From positions 1-39,437 of the forward strand of contig REEI01000039.1 in the NCBI GenBank assembly GCA_007695145.1: a DNA stretch of 39,437 nt. Direction: 5' to 3'. Below are positions 1-11,600 of the stretch, one piece after another. A model generated the notes under the pieces. That model did no database searches. It was not told where the DNA came from and saw nothing but the letters and a program-made list of their open reading frames with translations. The DNA is from Saprospirales bacterium (GTDB lineage: Bacteria; Bacteroidota; Bacteroidia; Chitinophagales; Saprospiraceae). Position 1 is the stretch's first letter, and each line of letters opens with the position of its first letter. Position numbers and translations under genes: made by a program.

Positions 1-894
1 TGGGATTTTGGAAATGGGAACAGTTCGACTGATGCTAATCCTGTATTTATTTTTGAGGAGGAAGGTTTGTTTCCCGTTTCATTGACCGCATGGAACAAAT
101 GCGATACCATTGTTTATGAAAGGAATGTAGCTCTGGGGTCTTTCCCACAGTCGGGTTTTGAAATATTGGGTTCCACTGAAGGATGCGCCCCATTTACTGT
201 GGAGTTTAGAAATATGTCGAGTGCAAACTCAGAGGAATGGGAGTGGGTTTTTGAAGGGGGAAATCCCGAAACCTCCACCGAAGAAAATCCGGTGGTTACT
301 TTCGAGCAAGCCGGTATTTATTCAGTCACTTTGAAGGCCTCAAATGCAATTGGAACTGATACTTTTTCCTTACAGGACATAATCACTGTGCAGGCTCAAC
401 CTATCGCCGCTTTTGATTATGAGATGCTGGATGATGGATACTATAGGTTCGATAATCTTTCAGACTATGGTGATAGCTATCTCTGGGACTTTGGAGACGG
501 AAACACCAGCGATGAATTTAGTCCTGTTCATGAATTTATAGAGGCCGGTACATACTGGGTTGAATTGGTGGCAGGGAATGCTTGTGGTCTTGATTCTTTC
601 GGCCTTTTTGTTGAATTTGATCCGACAAGTGTTTTGGATTTAGAGGCTTTTGGTTTCAGGTTGTTTCCAAATCCATCTTCGGGCTTGTTCACACTTGAAT
701 TTTCAGAAATGCCCGGGGATGTCAGGTTAAGGATTTATGACATCAGAGGTAGAATAATTCAAGACAAACCCTGGTCAGAAAGTTCTTCCCGTCAAATTAT
801 TGACCTGACTGGTTATTCATCCGGCACCTATTTGCTTGAATTGCTAATAGAAGGCAATTTGTATCACTTCCCGGTCCAATTGATAAAACACTAA
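1..894 (+). CDS. 3' part of a T9SS type A secreted PKD-domain protein (gene A)
   Basis: Only the last 297 codons are present; the window opens in frame at a PKD core motif (WDFGNG) and the 5' part lies outside. Three PKD-like beta-sandwich segments can be read (WDFGNG at the start, WEWVFEGG, and LWDFGDGNTS). They are followed by an approximately 80-residue C-terminal sorting domain with FRLFPNPSSG, LRIYDIRGRII and the SGTYLLEL signature, as in the T9SS type A (Por secretion) family. In that family the domain directs export through the outer membrane and surface attachment. The protein segment is identical in every residue to the C-terminus of the next gene downstream. A start at the internal ATG (67) would cut a PKD domain, so this is a partial gene and not a small one. 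The substrate or ligand is unknown. Confidence 0.9.
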   Translation, partial: WDFGNGNSSTDANPVFIFEEEGLFPVSLTAWNKCDTIVYERNVALGSFPQSGFEILGSTEGCAPFTVEFRNMSSANSEEWEWVFEGGNPETSTEENPVVTFEQAGIYSVTLKASNAIGTDTFSLQDIITVQAQPIAAFDYEMLDDGYYRFDNLSDYGDSYLWDFGDGNTSDEFSPVHEFIEAGTYWVELVAGNACGLDSFGLFVEFDPTSVLDLEAFGFRLFPNPSSGLFTLEFSEMPGDVRLRIYDIRGRIIQDKPWSESSSRQIIDLTGYSSGTYLLELLIEGNLYHFPVQLIKH

Positions 895-926
895 GCAGTT
901 AGATTTTTGATAGGTGTTGTGTTTTT
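1..926 (+). repeat. near-perfect long direct repeat, copy 1
   Basis: This matches 4332-5257 with an offset of 4331. I compared the copies by eye and found only three differences, at 852, 855 and 879, all synonymous and all close to the stop codon. Identity continues about 31 bases past the stop and then ends abruptly in a T-run. The left limit is not visible because the window begins inside the repeat. Confidence 0.95.
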
Positions 927-1250
927 TATCGGGCACAGAAATATTGTTCTGATGCTCTCATAAAGAGACTATTTCCTAATTGCTTTAGCTTATAGCTCAA
1001 TGCTATTGGTAAATCGGGTATGCCCCTTTGTATGTTATTTTTCTATCTTGACAATCGGACTTTGAAAAAAAATTCATATTTTTAACCCAACTTTATCATT
1101 CTCCTAAATCGACTGTCTTTTTCGGAGCCTTTTGAAAGCTCCCGGGTTGAAATGGAAGGATAAATATTTCGGGACTCAGCATTAAATTGGAAGGCCGATT
1201 TCGGGGAACATTTAGATTTATTTTGGCGTCCCATAATTTGTAAAAAAATT
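895..1250. other. intergenic, 356 bases between genes A and B
   Basis: No credible gene was found on either strand. The first ~30 bases belong to the long repeat. The rest does not resemble the gap after gene B. An imperfect promoter-like TAATTTG lies only ten bases before the gene B start, too close to be convincing. No clear terminator hairpin was seen. Confidence 0.6.
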
Positions 1251-4200
1251 ATGTTTAGAAAAATATTCATTTCCGCAATCAGTCCAATAGCATTTGTGCT
1301 TGCAGTATCTGCTCAACCGTCAAACAACAATTGTGTTGATGCAATTTTGATTAACAATCTGAGTGGAAGCTGTGATTCGTATTCCATAGAGGGGGCCAAC
1401 CTTGACATTGAAGTGAGTCCATGTGGAATTTTGGGCCCCAATGAGTCTGCTAATGTTTGGTTCAATTTCAAGTCTCAGGGACCTGAGATCGAAATTGATA
1501 TCACTATGGATTCAATGATTGATTACCAGGTCAGTATTGTTAAATTTAATGGTCAGGAATGTGACCCCAATGTTTCAGAAGTTTTAGCTTGCTCTGATTC
1601 TGAGTCACTACAGTTTAATGGTCTCGAAGAAGGGGAGGAGTACTTCCTCATGATCACCTTTAAAGAGGGGGATGGATTGGAAGTCAATGTCTGCGTGGAC
1701 AATCCTATAAATTTGGCCGGCCCTCCTAACGATCACCCATGTGGTGCAATTGATCTTTCGCCTGATGGAGGGTGCCACAATGGTACAACCATCGGTGCAA
1801 CCTCTCAAGTGTCCAATCCCAATTGTCCAGTAGAAAGTCAAAACAGCGTCTGGTACCAGCTTACCTTGACTGGAAACAACAATGCTCTGGAGCTTGATTT
1901 GTCTAATATTTCTCTTCAAGGTGATGTATCAGTATTAATCGGTCAATTTCTTTCCGGATGTTCCGGAAATTTAACCATTGTCAACAATGGAGCCTATTGT
2001 GGGCCACTGGATACCACAATTACCGTTTCAGGTTTGAGTGCAGTAGAAACCTATTATGTGGGGATTGCAACATCCCAGGCCGGAAAGGGTGATTTTTCTA
2101 TCTGTGTGCAGCAAACGGGCTTCCCTAAGGATTGCTCAGACAATGATGTTTGCAATGATGCAGAAAATTTGGGATTTATTCCTTCGTCCAGTGAAATAGT
2201 TATTGAACTACCTGTATGTGTTGAGGGCTGTAATTTCAATTCCAATCCAGAATTTGCTATCGCCAATTGTGTTCCAGCAAATTGGGGGTCCGTTTTTTAT
2301 ACTTTTACGACTGACGGCATTGCTGAAAGAATTTCAATCTCAATTAATTCAGATAATATGGAAGCCTTTAGTGCAGCGCTGTTAGGGGGTTGTTCAGATT
2401 CAACTATCATAGTTTGTAACTCTAGTAATAATGGCTCTTTGAATCTCACCAATATTTTAGTTTCCCCAAACACTACTTTCTACCTAATGATTGCTTCATC
2501 AACAGAAAATATGGGTGATTTTCATCTCTGTATTAGTTCCTTTAACCTTCCTGAACAATGCATTCCTTCTGGAGATAAGCCTACACTAGAAGTGACCAAT
2601 ACAACATTTGGGTCGCCTCCGGAAGGACCTTTTCAGTCTGGCGAAGAGGTTACTTTCCTATATACATTACCATCTTATCAAGCTACAGCCACCATCCAAT
2701 GGCTTCAAGCCCTGATTCCAGTTTTTGGTTCAGGCTGGGATCCTTCTTCATTTGATGCTGAGGGAAGGCCTGTAAATTCTAATCTGCCTAATTCAGCCAG
2801 TGGTGCCACATGGTCCTGGTTGGACCAATTTGAAATAACCTATAATGGAAATTCCAGTTTTTACTCTACTTTCTTCAATGATGTGGGACAGCTTGCGCTG
2901 TGCTACTGGACCGATCCGGATTGCCCAAATACCGGATTGAACGCAGGAGATGGTTTGCCTGCAGGTTGGTATGCCTACAATCAAGGTACTGGTCCAAATT
3001 GCATTGCAAATGGCAATCCCAATAATGGATGGGGTGATGGCAATACAGGACCCTGGACAGTAGAATTTACCCTGACAGTTCGCGATCTAGAGGGGCCTGA
3101 TGGTTGTCATGAAACTGGTCTGCTGGACCTTTCTGTTAGGATGTTTACTATGTCTGATGCTCAAATCGGTTGTTGGGACGGAGGAACGCCAAATGCCTGT
3201 GCAGGTGATGATTTTGCCTCTGCGGGGGAAATAATCAACCAATGTTGCCAGTCCCCAGTAATCGATTTAGTTGATGAGCAGATTTGCTCCGGAGAACAAA
3301 CAAATATTGTATTGACCAGCGATCAGGATCCTTTTGTAGCTTATAGTTGGACGGTTACTGCACCACCATCTGTTACTGGAGCTGAAAACGGCAGCGGTTC
3401 TTTTATTGCCCAGACCCTGGTGAATACGAGCAACCAGCCCCAGGTTGTTTTTTATAATGTGTCAGGTATCAATGAATCGGAATTTTGCCTGGCCAATTCA
3501 GTTTCTATTCCGATTACGGTTTATCCCGAATTAGTGGTAGATTTGGGTCTCGATATTGATGGGTGTCCTCAGGGAGAATTTCAGCTGGGCCAAAACTTAA
3601 GTATAAGCGGAGGATCCTTAGGACCATTTAACTATCAGTGGAGTGAGAACCTGGGTAATAATCCCAATCCAGCGGTAAGTCCCAATATTTCAACTATCTA
3701 CACCTTAACCGTAACAGATCAAAGCGGATGTGCCGGTGAGGATCAAATAGAAGTTATTGTAAGGCCTACAATCTTGCTGGAAATGAGTCCTGATAGGGAA
3801 TTCTGTGAAGAGGATTCCCCACTTGCAGTTGTAGTAAACCCATCCTTTGGCCAGGCACCTTTTCAATTAAACTGGACAACGCCTGCGGGAAATATGACCG
3901 GTCAGGAAATTGGAGCTACTATGACCGGAACTTATCAGGTAGAGGTGACGGACGCCAATGGCTGCACAGGTGAAATGACAGTCAATATCATCATGTTCGA
4001 AACCCCTATCCACGACCTTTTTACGGTACCCAACAATATAGATTCTATTTGTAGGGGCGAGGAAATTGAATTGGTTAGTATTACGGCTCAGGGCCTCCCC
4101 CCTTATTCTTATACCTGGATTTATCCCGATGGTACTCAGGCTTTTGATCAGAATACAGCGGTTGAAGTTCCCGGGCTTTATGGTTTTGAGGTTATTGACG

Positions 4201-4256
4201 CAAATGGATGTGTTTATTTGGACAGTATTTTACTTGAGAACAGAGAGCCTCCCGAG
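1251..4256 (+). repeat. paralogous 5' block shared with gene C (copy 1)
   Basis: Codons 1 to ~1002 of gene B align collinearly with codons 1 to ~1003 of gene C (5597-8604). Similarity ends sharply after the shared ENREPPE residues. DNA identity is patchy, with long identical stretches such as those around 3440-3483 and weaker ones elsewhere. Confidence 0.85.
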
Positions 4257-5225
4257 ATTTCATTTGATTTTGGTGTTGATAGCCTAACTGTTGAATTCTA
4301 TGCTCAAATAGAAAATGCGGATAGCTTTATTTGGGATTTTGGAAATGGGAACAGTTCGACTGATGCTAATCCTGTATTTATTTTTGAGGAGGAAGGTTTG
4401 TTTCCCGTTTCATTGACCGCATGGAACAAATGCGATACCATTGTTTATGAAAGGAATGTAGCTCTGGGGTCTTTCCCACAGTCGGGTTTTGAAATATTGG
4501 GTTCCACTGAAGGATGCGCCCCATTTACTGTGGAGTTTAGAAATATGTCGAGTGCAAACTCAGAGGAATGGGAGTGGGTTTTTGAAGGGGGAAATCCCGA
4601 AACCTCCACCGAAGAAAATCCGGTGGTTACTTTCGAGCAAGCCGGTATTTATTCAGTCACTTTGAAGGCCTCAAATGCAATTGGAACTGATACTTTTTCC
4701 TTACAGGACATAATCACTGTGCAGGCTCAACCTATCGCCGCTTTTGATTATGAGATGCTGGATGATGGATACTATAGGTTCGATAATCTTTCAGACTATG
4801 GTGATAGCTATCTCTGGGACTTTGGAGACGGAAACACCAGCGATGAATTTAGTCCTGTTCATGAATTTATAGAGGCCGGTACATACTGGGTTGAATTGGT
4901 GGCAGGGAATGCTTGTGGTCTTGATTCTTTCGGCCTTTTTGTTGAATTTGATCCGACAAGTGTTTTGGATTTAGAGGCTTTTGGTTTCAGGTTGTTTCCA
5001 AATCCATCTTCGGGCTTGTTCACACTTGAATTTTCAGAAATGCCCGGGGATGTCAGGTTAAGGATTTATGACATCAGAGGTAGAATAATTCAAGACAAAC
5101 CCTGGTCAGAAAGTTCTTCCCGTCAAATTATTGACCTGACTGGTTATTCATCCGGCACCTATTTGCTTGAATTGCTAATAGAGGGAAATTTGTATCACTT
5201 CCCGGTCCAGTTGATAAAACACTAA
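1251..5225 (+). CDS. Giant secreted PKD-domain protein with T9SS type A sorting domain (gene B)
   Basis: 1324 aa. The ATG gives a clear signal peptide ending near LAVSA|QPSNN, which supports this start. Residues ~25-436 hold three ~130-aa Cys-containing modules with the recurring pattern NDxCxxA...WY/F...YY(L)xIA...GxFxLCI. Residues ~437-663 form a domain I do not recognise, rich in Trp, Gly and Asn. Residues ~664-1002 are four PKD/Ig-like segments ending in variants of VTDxNGCTG. Residues ~1003-1240 hold three PKD domains, and ~1245-1324 a type A sorting domain. The protein is predicted to be exported by Sec and then T9SS to the cell surface. The first ~1000 residues are paralogous to gene C, while the C-terminal 297 residues equal gene A. 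No catalytic motif was seen, so an adhesive or structural role is inference. Confidence 0.93.
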   Translation: MFRKIFISAISPIAFVLAVSAQPSNNNCVDAILINNLSGSCDSYSIEGANLDIEVSPCGILGPNESANVWFNFKSQGPEIEIDITMDSMIDYQVSIVKFNGQECDPNVSEVLACSDSESLQFNGLEEGEEYFLMITFKEGDGLEVNVCVDNPINLAGPPNDHPCGAIDLSPDGGCHNGTTIGATSQVSNPNCPVESQNSVWYQLTLTGNNNALELDLSNISLQGDVSVLIGQFLSGCSGNLTIVNNGAYCGPLDTTITVSGLSAVETYYVGIATSQAGKGDFSICVQQTGFPKDCSDNDVCNDAENLGFIPSSSEIVIELPVCVEGCNFNSNPEFAIANCVPANWGSVFYTFTTDGIAERISISINSDNMEAFSAALLGGCSDSTIIVCNSSNNGSLNLTNILVSPNTTFYLMIASSTENMGDFHLCISSFNLPEQCIPSGDKPTLEVTNTTFGSPPEGPFQSGEEVTFLYTLPSYQATATIQWLQALIPVFGSGWDPSSFDAEGRPVNSNLPNSASGATWSWLDQFEITYNGNSSFYSTFFNDVGQLALCYWTDPDCPNTGLNAGDGLPAGWYAYNQGTGPNCIANGNPNNGWGDGNTGPWTVEFTLTVRDLEGPDGCHETGLLDLSVRMFTMSDAQIGCWDGGTPNACAGDDFASAGEIINQCCQSPVIDLVDEQICSGEQTNIVLTSDQDPFVAYSWTVTAPPSVTGAENGSGSFIAQTLVNTSNQPQVVFYNVSGINESEFCLANSVSIPITVYPELVVDLGLDIDGCPQGEFQLGQNLSISGGSLGPFNYQWSENLGNNPNPAVSPNISTIYTLTVTDQSGCAGEDQIEVIVRPTILLEMSPDREFCEEDSPLAVVVNPSFGQAPFQLNWTTPAGNMTGQEIGATMTGTYQVEVTDANGCTGEMTVNIIMFETPIHDLFTVPNNIDSICRGEEIELVSITAQGLPPYSYTWIYPDGTQAFDQNTAVEVPGLYGFEVIDANGCVYLDSILLENREPPEISFDFGVDSLTVEFYAQIENADSFIWDFGNGNSSTDANPVFIFEEEGLFPVSLTAWNKCDTIVYERNVALGSFPQSGFEILGSTEGCAPFTVEFRNMSSANSEEWEWVFEGGNPETSTEENPVVTFEQAGIYSVTLKASNAIGTDTFSLQDIITVQAQPIAAFDYEMLDDGYYRFDNLSDYGDSYLWDFGDGNTSDEFSPVHEFIEAGTYWVELVAGNACGLDSFGLFVEFDPTSVLDLEAFGFRLFPNPSSGLFTLEFSEMPGDVRLRIYDIRGRIIQDKPWSESSSRQIIDLTGYSSGTYLLELLIEGNLYHFPVQLIKH

Positions 5226-5257
5226 GCAGTTAGATTTTTGATAGGTGTTGTGTTTTT
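4332..5257 (+). repeat. near-perfect long direct repeat, copy 2
   Basis: Second copy of the 1-926 repeat. It covers the last 297 codons of gene B (three PKD domains plus type A sorting domain) and ~31 bases of 3' flank. Differences from copy 1 are at 5183, 5186 and 5210, followed by divergence from the T-run at about 5257. Confidence 0.95.
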
Positions 5258-5596
5258 ATTAGGATCCTTTGATTGTTTTTAGGCTTGGGGACTTTAATTT
5301 ATATGTACCCTATTTGGTTTTTATTCCTCCATTGAGGTATGTTTCTTGCTTTGATGTTATCATGATAAGGTGTTTTTGAGTGCGTACATTCAGGCTATTA
5401 CAAATTTCTTCTTACTTTTATCCCCGTTTTCAGTTCCTCACAAATTTGGTCGTCAGCTGGGATTTCCTTTGGCGGGCTCAGTGAGCTGAGTGAGAGTATT
5501 GATTAGATTTTTTGAACTCGTCATTTTTTTGTCATCTGGCGTTTTACAGGCAGCATAAATGAGTTCATTGGTGTCAAAGTATTCATAACAATTATT
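5226..5596. other. intergenic, 371 bases between genes B and C
   Basis: No gene was seen. The only small structure noted is a short self-complementary CTCAG/CTGAG pair near 5480-5495, too weak to call a terminator. A TAnnTTTG-type box with one mismatch (TACTTTTA) lies near 5413, far from the gene C start. The sequence does not match the gap before gene B apart from the first ~30 bases. Confidence 0.55.
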
Positions 5597-8500
5597 ATGT
5601 TCAAAGAAATAATTTTGTCCGCTCTTGGTCTAGTGGCATTTTCTCTAGCAGTATCTGCTCAACCCTCCAATAACAATTGTGTAAATGCAATTTCAATTAC
5701 CAATTTGAGTGGTGGATGCAATTCCTATGATGTAGAGGGTGCTACCATAGATATCGGAACGGGTCCATGTGGGATTTTTGATCCCAATGAGTCGGCCAAT
5801 GTGTGGTTTAACTTTACCGCCCAGGGTTCTCAAATTGAGATCGAATTAACGATTGATCCGATCGTTGATTATCAAATTAATCTTGTGGAGTTTGACGGTG
5901 CAGATTGCGATCCCAACGTTGCTGGGGTTTTGGCATGTGCTGATACTGAGAGTCTGGAATTTAATAACCTGGAAGTGGGTGAGAATTACTTTGTTATGAT
6001 TGCCTTTAGAGAGGGAAATGCACAGGAAATTAATATATGTGTAACCAACCCTATCGACGTTCCTGGCCCACCAAATGATGACCCTTGTGATGCAATAACA
6101 CTATCACCAAATGGAGGTTGCCATAATGGTACCACCATAAATGCCAATCCGGAGGTCTTAAATCCGAACTGTCCGGGATTGAGTCAAAGTAGTGTCTGGT
6201 ATCAGGTTACTCTAACTGGAAATAACAATACTCTGGAGGTAGATTTGTCTAATATTTCTCTGCAAGGAGATGTGTCAGTTTTAATTGGTCAATTTCTTTC
6301 CGGTTGTTCCGGAAATTTAACCATTGCCACCAATGGAGCCTATTGTGGACCTCCGAATACAACGGTTACTGCTTTAGGTCTAAGCGCGGGACAAACTTAC
6401 TATGTGGGAATTGCAACATCCCCGGACGAAGAGGGTAATTTTTCCATCTGTGTTCAGCAAACCGGGCCACCTCCAGGTTGCTCAGAGAATGATGACTGTT
6501 CAGATGCTGAGGCTTTAGGAGTAATTCCTTCATCAAGCGAGGATGTCAGTCAACCACCTGTATGCACGGACGGATGTAATATTGGGTCAAGTCCAGGAAT
6601 ATCGGTGGCCAATTGTATTCAGCCGACCTGGGGTTCGGTTTTTTATACATTTACAACAGATGCCATTGCTGAAAGAATTTCGATTTCCATATCCTCTGAC
6701 AATATGCAAACCTTTGGTGCAGCATTGTTCTCAGGAACTTGTGCCAACCCAACAATCATAACCTGCAACACTACCAATAATGGCTCTTTAAACCTCACTA
6801 ATATTTTTGTCAACCCAAACACTACTTACTACTTAATGATTGCCTCATCGACAGGAAATATGGGTGAATTTGATCTTTGCATTAGTTCCTTTGACCTTCC
6901 TGAACAGTGCATTCCTCCTGGAAGTGAGCCTACCCTGGAAGTTACTAATACATCATTTGGGTCTCCTCCGGAGGGACCTTTTCAACCTGGGGAAGAGGTT
7001 ACCTTTTTATATACTTTGCCATCCTATCAAGCTACGGTTACCGTTCAATGGCTTCAAGGTATTATTCCAATTTTTGGACCCGGTTGGGACCCATCTTCAT
7101 TTGACGCACAGGGGAGGCCCATTAATTCCGGCTTGCCAAATTCGGCGGCTGGTGCCACCTGGTCCTGGTGGGATCAATTTGCTATTACCTACAATGGCAA
7201 TTCCAGTTTTTACTCTACTTTCTTCAATGATGTTGGACGGCTTGCACTGTGCTACTGGACCGATCCGGATTGCCCAAATACTGGATTGAACGCCGGGGAT
7301 GGTCTGCCGGCTGGTTGGTATGCCTACAATCCAGGTGGAGGTCCATCTTGTCTTCCCAACGGAAACCCCAATAATGGATGGGGAGATGGAAATTCGGGTC
7401 CCTGGATGGTTGAGTTTACTTTAACGGTTCGCGATTTTTCAGGTCCCGAAGGTTGCTCAGAAACCGATTTTCTCGATCTTTCAGTAAGGATGTTTACGAT
7501 GTCTGATGCTCAAATCGGCTGTTGGACGGGTGGAACACCAAATGCCTGTGCGGGTGATGATTTTGCCTCTGCGGGGGAACTTATCAATCAATGTTGCCAG
7601 TCCCCAATAATTGATTTGGTCGATGAGCAGATTTGCTCCGGTGAACAAACAAATATAGTACTGACCAGCGATCAGGATCCTTTAGTAACTTATAGTTGGA
7701 CGGTTACTGCACCGCCATCTGTTACTGGAGCTGAAAACGGCAGCGGTTCTTTCATAACTCAGACGCTTATTAATACGAGCAATCAGCCCCAGGTTGTTTT
7801 TTATAATGTGTCAGGTATCAATGAATCGGAATCTTGTCAGGCTAATACAGTCTCAATACCAGTAACGGTGTACCCCGAATTGATAGTAAATTTGGGTCCT
7901 GATATTGATGGTTGCGCACAAGGAGAATTCCAATTAGGTCAAAATCTGAATGTGAGTGGTGGATCATTTGGACCGTTTATCTATCAGTGGAGCGGAAATT
8001 TGGGCAATAATCCCAATCCAACGGTAAGTCCCAATATTTCAACTACCTACACTCTTACCGTAACCGATCAAAATGGATGTTCCGGTACGGATCAGATACG
8101 AGTGACGGTAAGTCCTGCCATCATATTGGATATGAGTCCTGAAAGAGAATTCTGCGAGGAGGATTCGCCGCTTGCAGTAATAGTGAACCCCACTTCCGGT
8201 CAGGCACCGTTTCAATTTAACTGGACTACGCCCCTTGGGCCCCTGACTGGTCAGGAAATTGGAGCTACTATGACCGGAACTTATCAGGTAGAGGTGATAG
8301 ATGCCAATGGCTGCACCGGTGAGAGATCGGTTAATATTACCATGTTTGAAACGCCCCTTCACGGGGTCTTTACCGTGCCGAATAACATTGACTCCATTTG
8401 TCCCGGCGAGCAAATTGATTTATTTAGCATCCCCGCTCAAGGTCTGCCACCATACTCGTATACCTGGACGCATCCCGGCGGCACACAAGATTTTGATCAG

Positions 8501-8604
8501 AATATCGTGGTTGAATTTCCCGGGCTGTATACTTTTGAAGTATTGGATGCAAACGGATGTGTATATCTGGACAGTATTTTCCTTGAGAACAGAGAGCCAC
8601 CTGA
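5597..8604 (+). repeat. paralogous 5' block shared with gene B (copy 2)
   Basis: Counterpart of 1251-4256. After the shared ENREPPE codons gene C continues into its 11-unit repeat array, whereas gene B continues into PKD domains and a type A sorting domain. Confidence 0.85.
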
Positions 8605-11600
8605 ACCGATAATTGAAGGAGACCAAGTAATATGTGAAAATGAAAGCACGGTATTGTCACTGGACCAAAGTTACGATGCTGTTCTATGGTCAACCGGTTC
8701 AACGGATGATCAGATTGTTGTTAGTGAAGCAGGGAGTTACTCTGTGACAGTGACCGTTGGATTTGGTTGTCAGGGTGAATCATCCTTTATACTGGAAACT
8801 ACCCCCTCACCTACTATCACCTTTGAAGGTCCTTCGGTTTTGTGTCCGGAAGAGGTTTCCAATCTGAGTGTTGATGAGGTGTATGAATCCTACGCCTGGG
8901 AGGATGGCAGTAGTGAAAGAGTGAGGGAAATTATAGGGCCCGGAACTTACTCAGTAACGGTAACCTCCTCCATTGGATGTACATCTTCAGGAAGTTTTAC
9001 AGTCGGTTCTGAGGATGAGCTTGCATTCGAAATATTGCCCGGCGATTATTCAATTTGCCCTGAGGATTCAATTGTGCTGACTATTTCAGATGACTTTGCA
9101 TCCTATTTGTGGTCTGATAGTTCTACAGCTGAAAGTCTTTTTGTGAATGCTCCTGGAGTTTACTCTGTAATGGTGGTTGATTCGCTGGGTTGTAGTGGAG
9201 AACAATCGGTTGAAATTACCGAGTTTGCCCCCCCAATAGTAGAAATTACAGGTGATCTGGAATTCTGTTTTGAGACCCAGACTGAATTGGGTCTTACGCA
9301 GGAGTATGCTGCTTACACATGGTTCGATGGCAGTACCGATTCCATATTTTTAGCAACTGAGTCCGGGATGGTTTATGTTTCTGTTGTTGATTTTAATGGA
9401 TGTACAGGTGCTGACACGGTAATGGTAATTGAGTTAGAAGGTATAGAGCCGCAAGTCGAAGGCGAGCTTGCCTTTTGTCCCGGAGGATCTACCTTGTTGA
9501 GTTCTGCTGGGGAGTTTGAGGCATATCAATGGAGTACGGGCGGAGATGAGAGATCAGTAAGCGTATTTGATGCTGGAGCGGTTACTTTAATCGTGACAGA
9601 TGAACTGGGATGCTCTGGCGAGGTAACAGTAGAGGTTGAGGAGCACATACCCCCTTCACCATCAATTGCCGGCTCTACTTCCTTTTGCATTGGCAACAGC
9701 ACTACGATTGATGCAGGGGAGGGGTATCAAACATATTTATGGAATTCAGGAGATACTACTCAGACCCTGTTGGTTTCATCAGCCGGGGAGTATTCCGTTA
9801 CGGTGAGCGACCTCAATGGTTGTACGGGTGAGGCTTCTATAGAAATAAGTGAGGAAGAGTCCCTGATGCCGGTAATTAATCCCCTTGATCCGGGTTTTTG
9901 TCCCGGAGAAAGTATAGAGCTTTCAGTCAGCAGCGGATTTGAGACCTATTTGTGGAGTACAGGAGACCAGGGTCCCATCATTCTGGTAGATTCAGCCGGA
10001 ATTTATGAAATAATGGTGGTGGACCAGGATGGATGCACAGGAACTGCCTCCGTAGAAGTAGTTGAATACGATCCTCCCCAACCGACTATTACCGGAGATG
10101 ATGAGATTTGCTGGGATGGGAGCACGGATCTGGATGCAGGAGAAGGTTATGCTGGATATTTATGGAATACAGGAGAGACTGTCCGTATCATTGATGTACT
10201 TAGCGGGGGAGTATACTCAGTGATTGTGACAGATGATAATGGATGTACCGCTCTGGCAGAGTTTGAAGTGGACCAATTAGATCGGCCGGATCCTGTGATT
10301 ATTGGAAAGTTGGATATTTGTACAGGTGAGCAAACAGAAATAGGATTGACTGAAGACTATGCATTCTATATGTGGTCGGATAATTCCTCCGGTAGTACAA
10401 TAGTACTAGATGAAGCTGGCCAGTACTCTGTAACGGTCACCGATAATTCAGCTTGTACCGCAGAGGTTTCATTTGAAATAATAGGAAATCCTGACCCTGA
10501 AGTGGAGATCACTGGCTCAGAATCATTTTGTACAGGATTTTCGGCGGTATTGGATGCAGGCGATGGCTTTGAAGCTTATTTGTGGTCTGATGCTATTATG
10601 TCTACTACCCGGGAATTAGAGGTTACGAGTGGAGGAGTTTACAGTGTTACTGTTACGGACAATAATGGCTGTACAGCAGAAGATTCATTTGAGGTGACGG
10701 AGGCGGATGAATTGAGCCCGGTTATCACAGGCCCGGACAGATTTTGTTCAGGAAGCCCAATTGAGCTTTCGACAGGCAACTATGCGCAATACAATTGGAG
10801 TACCGGAAGTAATACCCAATCGATAACGGTAGTTGAGGGTGGTACTTACTCAGTAACTGTAGTGGATGCCGATGGCTGCACCGGTGAGACAAGTTTTGAA
10901 GCAACTGAAATAGAGCCTCCCTCTGCGGATTTGATTGGATTATTGGATGTCTGCAATACAGCAGAGGATACCAGTATACTCGATCTTACCGAATTTTTGA
11001 TTGGAGGAGATATTTCCGGAAGTTGGCAGGATGTTGACGGGAGCGGTGCGACTGGAACTTTCCCTGTTTTGGATTTTGACGGAGTAGAGCCTGGCGAGTA
11101 CACTTTTAGGTATACCACAGCGAGTGCAGAAGCTCCTTGCGAAGAAGCTACTTATACGGTTACGGTTCTGGTAAGGGATTGTGATTGCCCCAATCCTGCC
11201 TTTACCAATCCGGGCCCCTTGTGCAATCTGGCTGGAGCAGTCGACCTGAATGACTTTTTGCTGGAACCTTCGGAAGGCAACTGGTCTATCGTGGACCTTC
11301 CTGCAGGTGGGAGCGAAAATATCCTTGTGGGCAGTATATTGAATTCTGATGGTGCGGTAGCCGGGAATTACCGAATAAGGTACACCATATTGTCTGCTCC
11401 GGACAACTGTCCACTCACTGAGGAGAGGGTAGTTGTCATCAATGCACCCCAGTCTGCAGGTGAGTTTATTGGTAGGCAGAACATCTGCTTTGGGGAATCT
11501 GTAGAGTTTGATCTCTTTTCACTAATTACGGGTAATGATGAAGGTGGAGAATGGACAGAAATCAGTAATATTCCTTCTACAGCCAATGCTTTCGATGCTG

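Noticed and set aside
67-894. A complete 275-aa gene starting at the ATG at 67
   Set aside because: The frame is open to the window edge and the ATG falls inside a PKD domain that is intact in the identical part of gene B, so this is the tail of a larger gene.
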